A stretch of DNA of 64,000 nt from Arthrobacter rhizosphaerae. Lineage in GTDB: Bacteria; Actinomycetota; Actinomycetes; Actinomycetales; Micrococcaceae. Shown in pieces: positions 24,159 through 32,538 of this stretch (position 1 is the first letter of the stretch; each line of letters begins with the position of its first letter). The translations under genes were made by a program, and so were the position numbers. The stretch is from NCBI RefSeq assembly GCF_023062595.1, contig NZ_JALLAN010000014.1, positions 1 through 64,000 of the forward strand. Direction: 5' to 3'. The notes below the pieces were generated by a model. That model saw only the letters and a list, made by a program, of their open reading frames with translations, ran no database searches and was not told where the DNA came from.

Positions 24159-24278
24159 GTACCCATTGTTGTCCTGCTTGCGCTATCACCCTCGAAAGCC
24201 CCCTGCCGTCCCCGAATCGTTGTACTCCCGCCCGGCTGTTAGCCCTGACTCGTGTTCCGAGGAGGGTTCCTTGGGAAG

Positions 24279-24776
24279 TCAGACTCCTGGCGCTTCCGGC
24301 CTGTTCCTACTGACGGCGACCACGGGCAGCGCTAGAAATGCCAGGGCGCTGACGATATAGAGCATCACTCCCCAGGGAGCGTGATCCCCGCCTGATGTTG
24401 CAAAGGCATCGGCGATTCCCATCCCAGCAGGAAACGACGCCATCATATGTGACGGTGCTCCTAGCGCCAGCAGCAAAAGGTAAAGGACTGTGGTGACTTT
24501 TATTGAGATGGATTGCTTCAGCGTGGCTATCAGAACTGCTGCGGCCAGGAGGGTTCCAGTGGCTGCCCACACAAGGACCACTGGCGCGGAAAGGCTTTCG
24601 TTTGCCCGGTCCATAACTGCATGAATTTCATCCAGGGTTGCGCCTGGGACAGCAGCCAAAGGATTCCACACCAGAATCTGAAACACCCCGGCGACTGCAT
24701 AGCCCACCACTGATAGGTATCCGGCTAGTCCTAGCAATGTAACGGGCCACTGCACACTTTCTTCCCCATGCCGCAT
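24279..24776 (-). CDS. Hypothetical membrane protein with four predicted helices
   Basis: The 165-residue protein has four hydrophobic segments, at about residues 12-35, 62-86, 90-110 and 135-158, and short loops. The third loop is Gly/Asp-rich (AGMGIADAFATSGGDHAPWG). I do not recognise the family. The ATG at 24776 is the only reasonable start. Confidence 0.75.
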   Translation of the reverse strand: MRHGEESVQWPVTLLGLAGYLSVVGYAVAGVFQILVWNPLAAVPGATLDEIHAVMDRANESLSAPVVLVWAATGTLLAAAVLIATLKQSISIKVTTVLYLLLLALGAPSHMMASFPAGMGIADAFATSGGDHAPWGVMLYIVSALAFLALPVVAVSRNRPEAPGV

Positions 24777-24828
24777 ACACGCAGCCTAGCCTCTGGCAGC
24801 CGACGCCGTTTAGGGACCGTGCAGTTGG

Positions 24829-25269
24829 TTAGCTGCCAGGGATGAGCACGTTGTCATGCACTCTTGTCCAGCCCTCCGATTCCCACTGTTTCGTGTCTAG
24901 ACCATCCTCCACGAGAACTGCCGACTTGCCGGTTGCGTTGTTGACCGTGACGACCTCGCGGCCGCTGTTCATCAAACTTCCGCAACCTGACACCCACAGT
25001 GACGGGTTCGTCTGCGGAACGATGACTACACACGCCTCGTGTGTGGCATCGGCCTTAGCAGCGAAGTATTTGATCCCATCATTCTCGGCGAGTAAGCGGG
25101 CGTCTTCGCCTTTCACCTGGGTCCCTGCAAACCCGATGCCCTCCGGCATCCTGTCCTCGGCACTGGCCTGACGATCCAACGCCTTAATTCCTGGTGGAGC
25201 TGTGCAGCCGCCAAGCAGGACTCCTGCAGTAAGCACAGCCGTAATCAGTGGAAACAAGTATCGATTCAT
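24829..25269 (-). CDS. Hypothetical lipoprotein
   Basis: ATG 25269 is preceded by a G-rich ribosome site (GGGGGAGGGC) and gives a 146-residue lipoprotein with lipobox LLGGC at about residue 21. The mature part is a small globular domain with two later Cys residues (ACVVIV and SGCGS). The longer frame from 25380 would put 37 residues before the signal peptide and is rejected. Function unknown. Confidence 0.8.
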   Translation of the reverse strand: MNRYLFPLITAVLTAGVLLGGCTAPPGIKALDRQASAEDRMPEGIGFAGTQVKGEDARLLAENDGIKYFAAKADATHEACVVIVPQTNPSLWVSGCGSLMNSGREVVTVNNATGKSAVLVEDGLDTKQWESEGWTRVHDNVLIPGS

Positions 25270-25408
25270 GCCCTCCCCCTCAGGCTCGTGTTCCGCCGAG
25301 ACTACACCAGACCAAAGGGCATCTCCGGCAGCAGCAGAGGCCCGGCCGGCGAATGAACGATTTAGCCCAGCAACCTGCATATGAGTTCCATTCGAATACT
25401 CTGTCCGT

Positions 25409-26134
25409 ATGACGTCTCTGGTGGCGCGCTATGAAGCAGGTGAGTGGTTTGAAGTCTGGGCTGAGCTCCGACACCTGAGGCCAGTTCCGCCCGAACGTCG
25501 GGCAGAAGTCGAAGAAGTTGCGTCCACAACGATGCTCAGAGCAGGCAGGCAGATAGAGCGGATCGTTGAACAGCTTCTGGCGATCGGGTTTAAGCCGGAG
25601 AACCACGAGACCGGGCTTACTACCCCGCCGCCACCTGATGTGGCCGTTCGCATTGCGGCCGTGGAAGCCTCGATGGGTCCGCTTCCTGAAGCGTTCAAGG
25701 CGAGCATGCAGCATATCGGGGCAGTTTCGCTACTCGGGGACTGTCCGCCTCTTGGCGTCTACTACCATCAATCCCATCCCTCTATGAGGACCTCAATGCC
25801 GCCGGGCCCAGGGTTTCCGGACCCGCTGTGCCTGCCCGGAGTCGAACTACTGGAATGGGAATGGGAAAACGAACCGCAGGAGCTGACGGCGGGCCTCTTT
25901 CCGTTCGCGCCGGATGAGCTGCACAAGGCAAACATCAGCGGGGGAACGCACGGCCTTCGGCTGTCCGAGGGTTGCGCCGATCCAGTTCTCCTCGGAGTTG
26001 CAGGACGGCCGGGCATCACCTTGATCGAATACCTGAGGGTGTCAGTAGCCTGGGGCGGATTTCCTGGGCACGCCATCGACCCTGCTGGATACCCACGGGC
26101 CTTGGAAGGACTCAGGTCACCGCCGCAGTTCTGA
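25409..26134 (+). CDS. Hypothetical cytoplasmic protein, 241 aa
   Basis: The protein has a charged helical N-terminus and a middle section with PPLGVYY and LEWEWENEP, ending with GITLIEYLRVSVAWGGFPGH. This ending resembles uncharacterised proteins with SMI1/KNR4-like folds, but I cannot assign it. There is no signal or membrane segment. It is divergent from the preceding lipoprotein gene, with a 139-bp gap between them. Confidence 0.75.
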   Translation: MTSLVARYEAGEWFEVWAELRHLRPVPPERRAEVEEVASTTMLRAGRQIERIVEQLLAIGFKPENHETGLTTPPPPDVAVRIAAVEASMGPLPEAFKASMQHIGAVSLLGDCPPLGVYYHQSHPSMRTSMPPGPGFPDPLCLPGVELLEWEWENEPQELTAGLFPFAPDELHKANISGGTHGLRLSEGCADPVLLGVAGRPGITLIEYLRVSVAWGGFPGHAIDPAGYPRALEGLRSPPQF

Positions 26135-26139
26135 AGCGT

Positions 26140-26153
26140 TGACCGTTCGGTCA
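26140..26153. promoter_or_regulatory. TetR-type palindrome TGACCG-TT-CGGTCA
   Basis: This perfect 6+2+6 palindrome lies upstream of the GYD-domain gene at 26307. TGACCG/CGGTCA half-sites are common in TetR-family operators. No regulator gene is adjacent. Confidence 0.5.
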
Positions 26154-26306
26154 TAAATCGTCGTCTCCAGTATTGAAGCGTCCGTGTATGCGGAGTCGAA
26201 GGGATCATTCTGCATGCAGCAACGAAATTATGACCATTGCTTGCCTTGCGGCGGACTGCCATTCTTGCTGGATCCGCACTATCCAGAGCGAAAAAAGGAC
26301 GAGACG

Positions 26307-26633
26307 ATGCCCCTCTACCTATCGAAGTTCAGCTACACACCAGAGACCTGGGCCAGATTGACCAGCAACCCTGAGGACCGCGGAAAGGCCGCCCAGGCAT
26401 ACATCGAATCGGTCGGCGGGAAACTCCATGGATTCTGGTATGCCTTCGGCACCCACGACGGCTATAACCTATGGGAGGCTCCCGACAACGTGTCCATGGC
26501 CGCGGTGGCCGTAGCGATCAGCGGAGGCGGCGCATTGAGCTCATTCGAAACCACGGTCCTCATGACCGTCGAGGAAACGCTCGAAGCTCTGCGGAAAGCC
26601 CAGCAGATTCAGTACCGGCCTCCGGGCACCTGA
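26307..26633 (+). CDS. GYD-domain protein
   Basis: The 108-residue protein matches small GYD-domain proteins, which carry a Gly-Tyr-Asp/His-Asp-Gly-Tyr core (YAFGTHDGYNLWEAPDN) in a ferredoxin-like fold. ATG 26307 follows AAAGGAC with good spacing; the in-frame extension to 26184 looks non-coding. The role of the family is unknown. Confidence 0.88.
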   Translation: MPLYLSKFSYTPETWARLTSNPEDRGKAAQAYIESVGGKLHGFWYAFGTHDGYNLWEAPDNVSMAAVAVAISGGGALSSFETTVLMTVEETLEALRKAQQIQYRPPGT

Positions 26634-26641
26634 GACGCCAA

Positions 26642-27319
26642 TCAGGGCGGACTATCAGGCACTGAAATAACGGCTACAGCCTGCTGCCGATCATCGCGCA
26701 ACTCGACTTCGGAAATGCTGGTCAGCTGCACCGGCGTGGCCCCCGTGACGCGGATTCGGCCGCTGGGCGTCGCTGTCCACGCGCACGCCCTGTCCTCAAC
26801 ACCGGCACGGTCCTTCACCCACAAGGACAACGTTCCGTTCAGGGGCATGCTGCGGCCCTCGAGAGCCAGCTCGGTCCCCCAGTTTTTCTTGACCAGTCCA
26901 ACGGTCACCTGCAGTCCGCTGCTTGCCTGAACCGAATAGCTGGCATCGGGCTTGGGCGGCTGGTTCAGCAACGGTGCGGCGACGAAGCCGATAGCCAGGC
27001 AGGCTGCAGCAACGGCGCCCACAAAAGCCGACCAGCGCCGTCGTGATTTCCGTCGACGTACCACAAGTCCATCCAGCAAGGCTGGCGGAACTGCACGGGC
27101 ATCATTGTTTTCACCCTCCGGCGAGCGGTGCCAGGTCAGGGCTACTGCGTCCGGAACGGGAAGTGCCTCCAGCAGAGAAGGGAGGTTCTTAAGTTCTTCA
27201 AGCTCGTGGCGGCACTCCGCACATACATTCAAATGTTCCTGGAAACGGCCAGTGTCTGCGGCGTCAAGGCCGCCGAGGAGATAGGCGCCCAGCAAGTGGT
27301 GGAGTTGCTCCCCGCTCAC
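26642..27319 (-). CDS. Zinc-finger anti-sigma factor (RslA-like)
   Basis: This 225-residue membrane anti-sigma factor has the ZAS motif H-x3-C-x2-C at H29, C33 and C36 (EHLNVCAEC), a membrane helix at about 100-120 (AAVAAACLAIGFVAAPLL), and a C-terminal extracellular anti-sigma-K-like domain. Its GTG start overlaps the sigma stop (GTGA), the usual coupling of sigma and anti-sigma. It should hold the upstream sigma factor inactive until an envelope or redox signal releases the zinc site. Confidence 0.93.
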   Translation of the reverse strand: MSGEQLHHLLGAYLLGGLDAADTGRFQEHLNVCAECRHELEELKNLPSLLEALPVPDAVALTWHRSPEGENNDARAVPPALLDGLVVRRRKSRRRWSAFVGAVAAACLAIGFVAAPLLNQPPKPDASYSVQASSGLQVTVGLVKKNWGTELALEGRSMPLNGTLSLWVKDRAGVEDRACAWTATPSGRIRVTGATPVQLTSISEVELRDDRQQAVAVISVPDSPP

Positions 27320-27816
27320 TTCTGCACCCCCATTTCATCAAGGATGGTTCTCAGCGCCTTGACTGCGTAATAGGCCCGCGATTTGACCGTGCCGAGCGGA
27401 ACGTTGAGCTGGACGGCGGCTTCGCTGACCGTGAAACGCCGGTAGTGCAGTGCGACGAGGACGTCGCGGTGCTCTGCGCTCAAACGCAACAGGGCTTCCT
27501 CCATGAGTACCCTGTTCAGCAATTCGTCGACGCGTTCCGCCGCCTCGGCGGGATCGGCCACGTCGCGTTCCGTCGCTTCAATGGGGCGCCGTTGGGCCTT
27601 GCGGTAGTTGTCAATCATGATGTTCCTGGCCGTACGGAAGAGGTAGCTGCGAAGGCTGCCTGTGATCTGCGGGGCATGCTGCCAAACCCTGAGCACCGTC
27701 TCCTGCACGATGTCATCCACACCGTGCGGATCAGGAGAGGCGTTCAGCACAAAACGGCGCAGCGCCTGCCCGTGTTCCCGATAGATGGCAGCCACTACCT
27801 CTTCATCAAGCGGCAC
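27316..27816 (-). CDS. ECF RNA polymerase sigma factor (SigL/SigK-like)
   Basis: The 166-residue sigma factor contains only region 2 (VDDIVQETVLRVWQHAPQI..RSYLFRTARNIMIDNYRKAQRR) and region 4 (LLRLSAEHRDVLVALHYRRFTVSEAAVQLNVPLGTVKSRAYYAVKALR), as expected for the ECF class. GTG 27816 is preceded by GAGGAAGG. It is co-translated with a zinc anti-sigma factor. The upstream promoter carries TGAACC-N16-CGTC, matching what I recall of the mycobacterial SigL consensus, so it probably activates its own transcription. Confidence 0.94.
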   Translation of the reverse strand: MPLDEEVVAAIYREHGQALRRFVLNASPDPHGVDDIVQETVLRVWQHAPQITGSLRSYLFRTARNIMIDNYRKAQRRPIEATERDVADPAEAAERVDELLNRVLMEEALLRLSAEHRDVLVALHYRRFTVSEAAVQLNVPLGTVKSRAYYAVKALRTILDEMGVQK

Positions 27817-27845
27817 GTGCCTTCCTCTTTTCTTTCCCGCCCCGT

Positions 27846-27903
27846 ACGACGTTCCAGCGCCGTGATTGGTTCATTTGAACCATTCTCCGCCCCTTGGCGT
27901 CAT
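27846..27903. promoter_or_regulatory. Symmetrical divergent ECF promoter
   Basis: The centre is the perfect palindrome TGGTTCA-TT-TGAACCA (27867-27882). On the plus strand TGAACC (27876-27881) is followed after exactly 16 bp by CGTCAT (27898-27903). On the minus strand TGAACC (27873-27868) is followed after exactly 16 bp by CGTCGT (27851-27846). Both are ECF-type -35/-10 pairs. One drives the sigma/anti-sigma operon, the other the divergent lipoprotein. Confidence 0.85.
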
Positions 27904-27994
27904 ACCTGTTATCCCCGGCTGAGTGCCATCGTTGGTGGTATCCCAACCAGACATCTGTGCATGCATGACCCCGTACTCACCTCAAGGAGCAGAT

Positions 27995-28522
27995 ATGAAC
28001 AAGCAATGGGGCGTGGGCTTTTCCGCACTGGCATTGGCGTTGGCACTTGCCGGCTGCGGCGGGAGCCCCGGAACCACCAGCCCCACTACCGGCGCATCTC
28101 CCACAGTTACCTCAGCTCCGGCACCCGGTGCCACCACCACTGCGGCAGCCGACGTCGAACTAAAGACTGCGTCCTCGACGGCCGGTCAGATTGTGGTGGA
28201 CGCTGAAGGGAAGAGTGTCTACTTCTTCACGAAGGATGTAAAGGATTCCGGAGCCAGTGCCTGCAAAGATGCGTGCGTCGCAGCCTGGCCTGCCGTCACC
28301 ACCACATCTGATGCGCCCGAGGTCGAAGGCATCACTGGGGCGATCGGCACCATTAATACGGCGGACGGCTCCAAGCAGATCACCGTCAACGGCCTGCCGA
28401 TCTACTACTTCGCCCAGGACAAGGAGCCTGGCGACATTTTGGGCCAGGGGGTCATGGACGTCTGGTATCTGGTCAGCCCCGCAGGAGACATGATCAAATC
28501 GGCGGCAGCAGGCGGATACTAG
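27995..28522 (+). CDS. Lipoprotein with secreted repeats (COG4315 type)
   Basis: The 175-residue lipoprotein has lipobox LALAGC (Cys near residue 20), a Thr/Pro/Ala-rich linker to about 55, then two copies of the lipoprotein_15 repeat: GQIVVDAEGKSVYFFTKDV...CKDACVAAWPAV and KQITVNGLPIYYFAQDK...WYLVSPAGD. ATG 27995 has AAGGAG upstream; a longer frame from 27923 lacks one. It faces outward in the cell envelope and is the probable target of the divergent ECF sigma factor through the shared promoter. Confidence 0.93.
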   Translation: MNKQWGVGFSALALALALAGCGGSPGTTSPTTGASPTVTSAPAPGATTTAAADVELKTASSTAGQIVVDAEGKSVYFFTKDVKDSGASACKDACVAAWPAVTTTSDAPEVEGITGAIGTINTADGSKQITVNGLPIYYFAQDKEPGDILGQGVMDVWYLVSPAGDMIKSAAAGGY

Positions 28523-28541
28523 GCCTCCGGTTCAGACTAGG

Positions 28542-28577
28542 GCCATCAAGCCAGGACCAGCCATCAAGCTGGACTGG
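28542..28577. repeat. Imperfect 18-bp tandem repeat
   Basis: GCCATCAAGC followed by a variant of AGGACCA occurs twice in a row between the convergent lipoprotein and anti-sigma-like genes. The region can also pair ACCAG with CTGGT. It may help terminate transcription. Confidence 0.4.
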
Positions 28578-28595
28578 TCAGGGATGCTAACTGGC

Positions 28596-29381
28596 TCAGG
28601 GCTGGGGTGTGGAGCCGTCAGTACGTTCAGGAGTGGGAACCGCAGGCAGGGACGGCAGGCGCAGGTCCGGAGGCGTCAATCCCGGGGTGGGCACCCCAGC
28701 CGCTCCCGGCACGTCCTGAATCGCAGGCGGGGTCCCCTTCAGCCAGGGACTTCCGAATGACTTGCCGGATCCTTCGCCCGAATCGGCCGAACCTGGTGAC
28801 CTGACGTCCTGACCGGCGTGGTTGCCATTAGCCGGGCTCCCGTCGGCTCCGGGTGTGGTTGGCGCAGCACCAGTGGGCGTCGGCAGGGTTCCCTGCAGCC
28901 CACCGCTTGTTTCCGCTGGTCCCGGCACCGTCTGGTTTTTGGGCTCCGGTTTGTGGCTCTCGCTCCCAAAAGTGGCGGCGATGGAGGTGAACGCCGAGTG
29001 CAGAGTGTCCCGGACGCCCTGGTCAGCTGCCGCTGCTGCACCGCCTCCAACGGCGAGCGCAGCAGCTACTCCAAAAACTGTCAGCGGCAGCCGCCGCTTG
29101 TTGCGACGCCGGGCGGCGAGGTCGACGACGACAGCAGTTCCGGTATCGGCAATCTCGGGGTCGGAGGTTCCGGCGTCGGGGGTTCCGGCGTTCAGCCCGG
29201 AGCCAGCGCCCGTGGTTCCCTCCATAAGAGCAAGAATCTGGGCGCTTGGCCCTGGCTGCTCGGCGCCCAAAGAACGCAGCTCAAGCAGGACGGGACGGAG
29301 ATCGTCTGCGTCTTCAAGTCCGGCCTCAGCCAGGACTTGGTCGATGATCCGTTCGCTTCCGGATACGGGTGTGTAGCTCAT
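28596..29381 (-). CDS. Membrane anti-sigma-like protein with Pro-rich extracellular tail
   Basis: This 261-residue protein has a soluble acidic N-terminus (LEDADDLRPVLLELRSLGAE), a basic RRRNKRR stretch at about 90 followed by one membrane helix (LPLTVFGVAAALAVGGGAAAAA), then a long Pro/Gly/Thr/Ser-rich extracellular tail. Its start overlaps the preceding ECF sigma stop by 4 nt, so it is probably the partner anti-sigma factor. I do not see a zinc anti-sigma motif, so it would be a different class from the product of 26642-27319. Confidence 0.8.
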   Translation of the reverse strand: MSYTPVSGSERIIDQVLAEAGLEDADDLRPVLLELRSLGAEQPGPSAQILALMEGTTGAGSGLNAGTPDAGTSDPEIADTGTAVVVDLAARRRNKRRLPLTVFGVAAALAVGGGAAAAADQGVRDTLHSAFTSIAATFGSESHKPEPKNQTVPGPAETSGGLQGTLPTPTGAAPTTPGADGSPANGNHAGQDVRSPGSADSGEGSGKSFGSPWLKGTPPAIQDVPGAAGVPTPGLTPPDLRLPSLPAVPTPERTDGSTPQP

Positions 29382-29932
29382 GATGTGCCTTGTTTCGTAA
29401 TTGACGCACGGTCCCTAAGTGCGCAAAGTGCCCGGCGCTGCAACTGCTTTACAGCTCCCGGAGTCTTGCCCATAATGTCTGCCACTTGTTCTACTGACAA
29501 GTCCGCTACGACGCGGAGCGCCAAAACTTCGCGGTAATCCTCGCTGAGGTCCTCCAGCAGCGCCGCGGCTCCCAGCCCGTTGGCCTGCGACATCGCCTGG
29601 TCTTCAGCAGATGCCGAGCTCCGGCCGTCCAGTTCTGCCTCGTAAGGGCTCAGGGCCGGCGTACGTTCGCTGCGGCGGTAGTGGTCGACCATCCGGGCAT
29701 GTGCTATGGAGAAGATCAACGATTTTGCCCCCTGCAGCCCGCCCGTCAGGCTTTCCAGTTTGGGAAAGAAGGCCAGGAAGACGTCTTGGGTGACGGCCTC
29801 GGGGTCGTCGACTCCCTTGGCCCGGAGGTAGCCCAGTACTGCGCCGGAATATCTGCGGTAAGCGACCGTGAATAGCACCGACGGGTCTGCGCCGTCAGTG
29901 TGCACGTATTCATCAGTTGCAGAGTCCAGCAA
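29378..29932 (-). CDS. ECF-type RNA polymerase sigma factor (second)
   Basis: The 184-residue sigma factor has region 2 (YRRYSGAVLGYLRAKGVDDPEAVTQDVFLAFFPKLESL..AHARMVDHYRRSERTP) and region 4 (LEDLSEDYREVLALRVVADLSVEQVADIMGKTPGAVKQLQRRALCALR). It starts on TTG 29932 with a strong GGAGGAG 5 nt upstream. It is not closely similar to the ECF at 27316-27816. It is coupled to a membrane anti-sigma-like protein, and two secreted or anchored proteins encoded just upstream are candidates for its regulon. Confidence 0.93.
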   Translation of the reverse strand: MLDSATDEYVHTDGADPSVLFTVAYRRYSGAVLGYLRAKGVDDPEAVTQDVFLAFFPKLESLTGGLQGAKSLIFSIAHARMVDHYRRSERTPALSPYEAELDGRSSASAEDQAMSQANGLGAAALLEDLSEDYREVLALRVVADLSVEQVADIMGKTPGAVKQLQRRALCALRDRASITKQGTS

Positions 29933-30064
29933 ACGGGCTCCTCCATCCGTGCGGCGAAGTCAGCGTTCCTGATGGTGGAACGGCCCTGACGTCGCGCGCT
30001 TTTGTGGGCCGCGGAGCTCTATGCGGAAAAGGCACGGAGCCCCGCGGCCACTAAAAATCCTGCG

Positions 30065-30685
30065 CTACGGGCGTACAGCCGATGAGGCAACGTCAGCGGC
30101 CTCCGTGGGAACCGCGACAGGCAGTTCCGGAGCTGCCGGAACGGCAGCCTGGGTCGGCAGCTCGGGGAGTGCCGGAGCCTCTACTTTAGCAGCGGCCGAT
30201 CCGGAGACTTCAGCCTGGCCATCAACGTGACCTGCAGCCTTGCCTGCCTCGATGACATCGGCGCAGTAGCTTTCAATGCCGGTTTCGCCACCAGCAGCAA
30301 TGCTCAGTGAAGCGAATCCTTCGGAGGAAGCTGCGAGGCCGCCCTTGGTGAAGGCGGTGCAGAGACCGTAAGCGGCGGGACCGGCTGCATCAACAGCACC
30401 GGTTGCACCGGCAGCGGCTGAAGCGCTTGCTCCGGCTTCTGCTCCGGCTTCAACCTTGGTGTCTGCAGCGGCTTTGGGAGCAGCGTCAGCGGCAGCCTTG
30501 GCTGCGTCGGAAACGCCGTCAACGTGGGGGGCCGGGGCTCCGAGCAGCTCGTGGGCGCTCTGCTGGACCTCGGTGGGAAGTGCGCCGGCGTATGCTGCGG
30601 CACCGGTGCCACCAACTGCCAGGGCGCCTGCGGCCAATGCGCTCGCGGCGACTTTACTGGTGGCAATAACAGTGAACAAGGACAT
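30065..30685 (-). CDS. Secreted Ala/Pro-rich protein
   Basis: ATG 30685 with GGAGGG 4 nt upstream gives a 206-residue protein starting with a hydrophobic signal or anchor (TSKVAASALAAGALAVGG). A segment EVQQSAHELLGAPAP follows, similar in style to the post-membrane segment of the downstream anti-sigma-like protein. Two Cys occur in a more globular middle part, and the C-terminus is Pro/Val/Ala-rich. Base composition is extremely GC-rich and repetitive. It probably sits in the cell wall; function unknown. Confidence 0.75.
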   Translation of the reverse strand: MSLFTVIATSKVAASALAAGALAVGGTGAAAYAGALPTEVQQSAHELLGAPAPHVDGVSDAAKAAADAAPKAAADTKVEAGAEAGASASAAAGATGAVDAAGPAAYGLCTAFTKGGLAASSEGFASLSIAAGGETGIESYCADVIEAGKAAGHVDGQAEVSGSAAAKVEAPALPELPTQAAVPAAPELPVAVPTEAADVASSAVRP

Positions 30686-30833
30686 GGAACCCTCCGAAGA
30701 AATTGGGATTGGTGCAAAACCGGCTCTTGTACATGCCGGTAGGTCAGATGGTGTGGGCAACGCCCGCACTCCCTATACATCGACCTGCACCTTGGTTCGG
30801 TTACGCGATATCCAAAAGTTTTTTGGGAAACTT

Positions 30834-31532
30834 TCACGCGGACGCTGTGTGCAGCTTTTCCGTCCGCCGCAGCCTGAAAAAGATCACCAGTGCGATACCC
30901 GCCACGGCAAGCAGAACGATCCCCCACCACACCGATGCAGCGTTCCCCTTGTCCTGGTTGACCAACGAGGCCGTCGCAAGGTTCCGGGAGGACGTGGCGG
31001 CGTTGTCTTTTGCGCCGGAGGCAGGAGCAACGCCTTGGCCCGCGGATCCCAGTCCGCCGGCTGCCTGGGCTTGTTGCGTGTGCGGGCCAGGACCGTGGGC
31101 AACCGCAGGAGAGCCGGTGGCCGAAGATCCGGGATCACCGTCCGCTGTGCTGCCCGGTGAGGCAGAAGGATTTGAACTGGGTCCGCTTGAAGGAGCGACG
31201 GTCTCCTCCGTCGGTCCAGGGTCGGAAGGTACAGCGGGCGCTGGGGCGGGTGCGGGCGGATTTGAGGGCGTTCCTGGAGGAGCCGGAGCCTCAGAGGGAT
31301 CTGCCGGATCCGGAGGAGGCTGGGTGGGTGTGGGTTCCGCTGTCTTGGGCGGGGACGGGGAGCAGAACACAAGGAAGCACGAGTCCTGTGGCCTTGGACC
31401 TGCAGCGTTGGCCGCAGGAATTCCTGCGGAAAGAACCAGCATCACTCCGACTGCGCCGGCTGCAGCACCGCGTCGAAGCCCCCCATGGAAACCAGTCATC
31501 GTCTGAAAAACGGTGAACATTGGAGTGACCAT
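30834..31532 (-). CDS. Cell-wall-spanning Pro-rich protein with C-terminal membrane anchor
   Basis: The 232-residue product has a signal peptide ending in AANAAG, a long Pro/Ser/Ala/Thr-rich central region (about 50-185), and a C-terminal membrane helix (WWGIVLLAVAGIALVIFF) followed by RLRRTEK. This resembles a surface protein with a sorting-like tail, but there is no LPxTG motif. ATG 31532, 31520 or 31499 could each be the start; the signal peptide is complete from all three. It lies upstream of the second ECF sigma operon in the same orientation. Confidence 0.75.
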   Translation of the reverse strand: MVTPMFTVFQTMTGFHGGLRRGAAAGAVGVMLVLSAGIPAANAAGPRPQDSCFLVFCSPSPPKTAEPTPTQPPPDPADPSEAPAPPGTPSNPPAPAPAPAVPSDPGPTEETVAPSSGPSSNPSASPGSTADGDPGSSATGSPAVAHGPGPHTQQAQAAGGLGSAGQGVAPASGAKDNAATSSRNLATASLVNQDKGNAASVWWGIVLLAVAGIALVIFFRLRRTEKLHTASA

Positions 31533-31608
31533 AGTGACTCACACTAATCAATCGCCACGGCGATGGAAACCTGGGACAGGGCCATCGCTTCGCAAAAACA
31601 GCAGCAGG

Positions 31609-32538
31609 TCAGGCCCCATCGCCCGGTATTGCAGAGGCAATTGCCACCCGGTTCCGCCCTTCTGCTTTGGCTGCATAAAGTGCGGTATCTGCCTCCTCAA
31701 GGAGCTGTTCACTGCCGGGCCGATGACCCTCCATATAGGCTGAGATACCCGCGCTGAGCGTCAAAACGCCTGTAGGGTCACCGCTGTGAACGATCCCCAG
31801 GGCTTGCACCGCGGCCCGGGCCCGCTCCACCAGGATCCTCGCGCTGCGCCAGGACTGATTGGGCAGCACCAGCAGGAACTCCTCGCCGCCGAACCGGTAA
31901 ATTCCGTCGCTCTTCCGGCCCTGGCCGGACAGGATTGCCGCCACTTCCTGCAGGGCGATATCACCGGCCGGATGTCCGTAGATGTCGTTATAGCTCTTGA
32001 AATTGTCCACATCGCACATGGCGAGGCAATAGTCCTGGCCGTACCTCTCACTGAGGCCATGCAACAACTCCAGGTCCTCATCTAGCTTGAGGCGATTGGA
32101 TAGCTTTGTCAGGGGGTCCGTCCGCGCCTGTTCGGCGAGGGCGGAACGGTAGCGGGCGAGGTCCGCATGAAGGGAAGTGATCCGGAGCGCCACGAGCAGA
32201 CGTGTGTGCACAGTGAAGGGATCCAGGGGTTTGGTGACGTAATCGTCCGCCCCCGCTTCAAGCCCTGCAAGGACATCTTCCCGTGACCCTTGCGATGTGA
32301 CCAGAACGATGTACGTGTATGAGTCTGTCCCGGCGGCACGGATCGCCCGGCACAGGGCGAGCCCGTCGAGCCCGGGCATCACGAGGTCGGTGACCACTGC
32401 CTGGGGCCGGTACTGCTGGTATAACTCCCAAGCGGAATCGCCGTCGGCGGCGGCGATGCATTCATGACCGGATTGTTCGACGGCGGCTTTAGCCACGAGC
32501 AGGGAGCCCGGGTCATCATCTGCCACCAGCACCCTCAT
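31609..32538 (-). CDS. Response regulator with GGDEF diguanylate cyclase output
   Basis: The 309-residue protein has a receiver domain (DDD near residue 7-9, phospho-acceptor Asp in VTDLVMPG near 56, Lys in VTKPLD near 105) and a GGDEF domain with the active site GGEEF near 215. The product-inhibition I-site RxxD (RKSD) lies five residues before it, so the enzyme should be active and feedback-controlled. It makes c-di-GMP when phosphorylated. Its start overlaps the stop of the hybrid kinase by 4 nt, making that kinase its obvious partner. Confidence 0.95.
   Translation of the reverse strand: MRVLVADDDPGSLLVAKAAVEQSGHECIAAADGDSAWELYQQYRPQAVVTDLVMPGLDGLALCRAIRAAGTDSYTYIVLVTSQGSREDVLAGLEAGADDYVTKPLDPFTVHTRLLVALRITSLHADLARYRSALAEQARTDPLTKLSNRLKLDEDLELLHGLSERYGQDYCLAMCDVDNFKSYNDIYGHPAGDIALQEVAAILSGQGRKSDGIYRFGGEEFLLVLPNQSWRSARILVERARAAVQALGIVHSGDPTGVLTLSAGISAYMEGHRPGSEQLLEEADTALYAAKAEGRNRVAIASAIPGDGA

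Noticed and set aside
25270..25380. N-terminal extension of the lipoprotein gene
   Set aside because: It would place 37 residues before a perfect signal peptide; ATG 25269 has a strong ribosome site.
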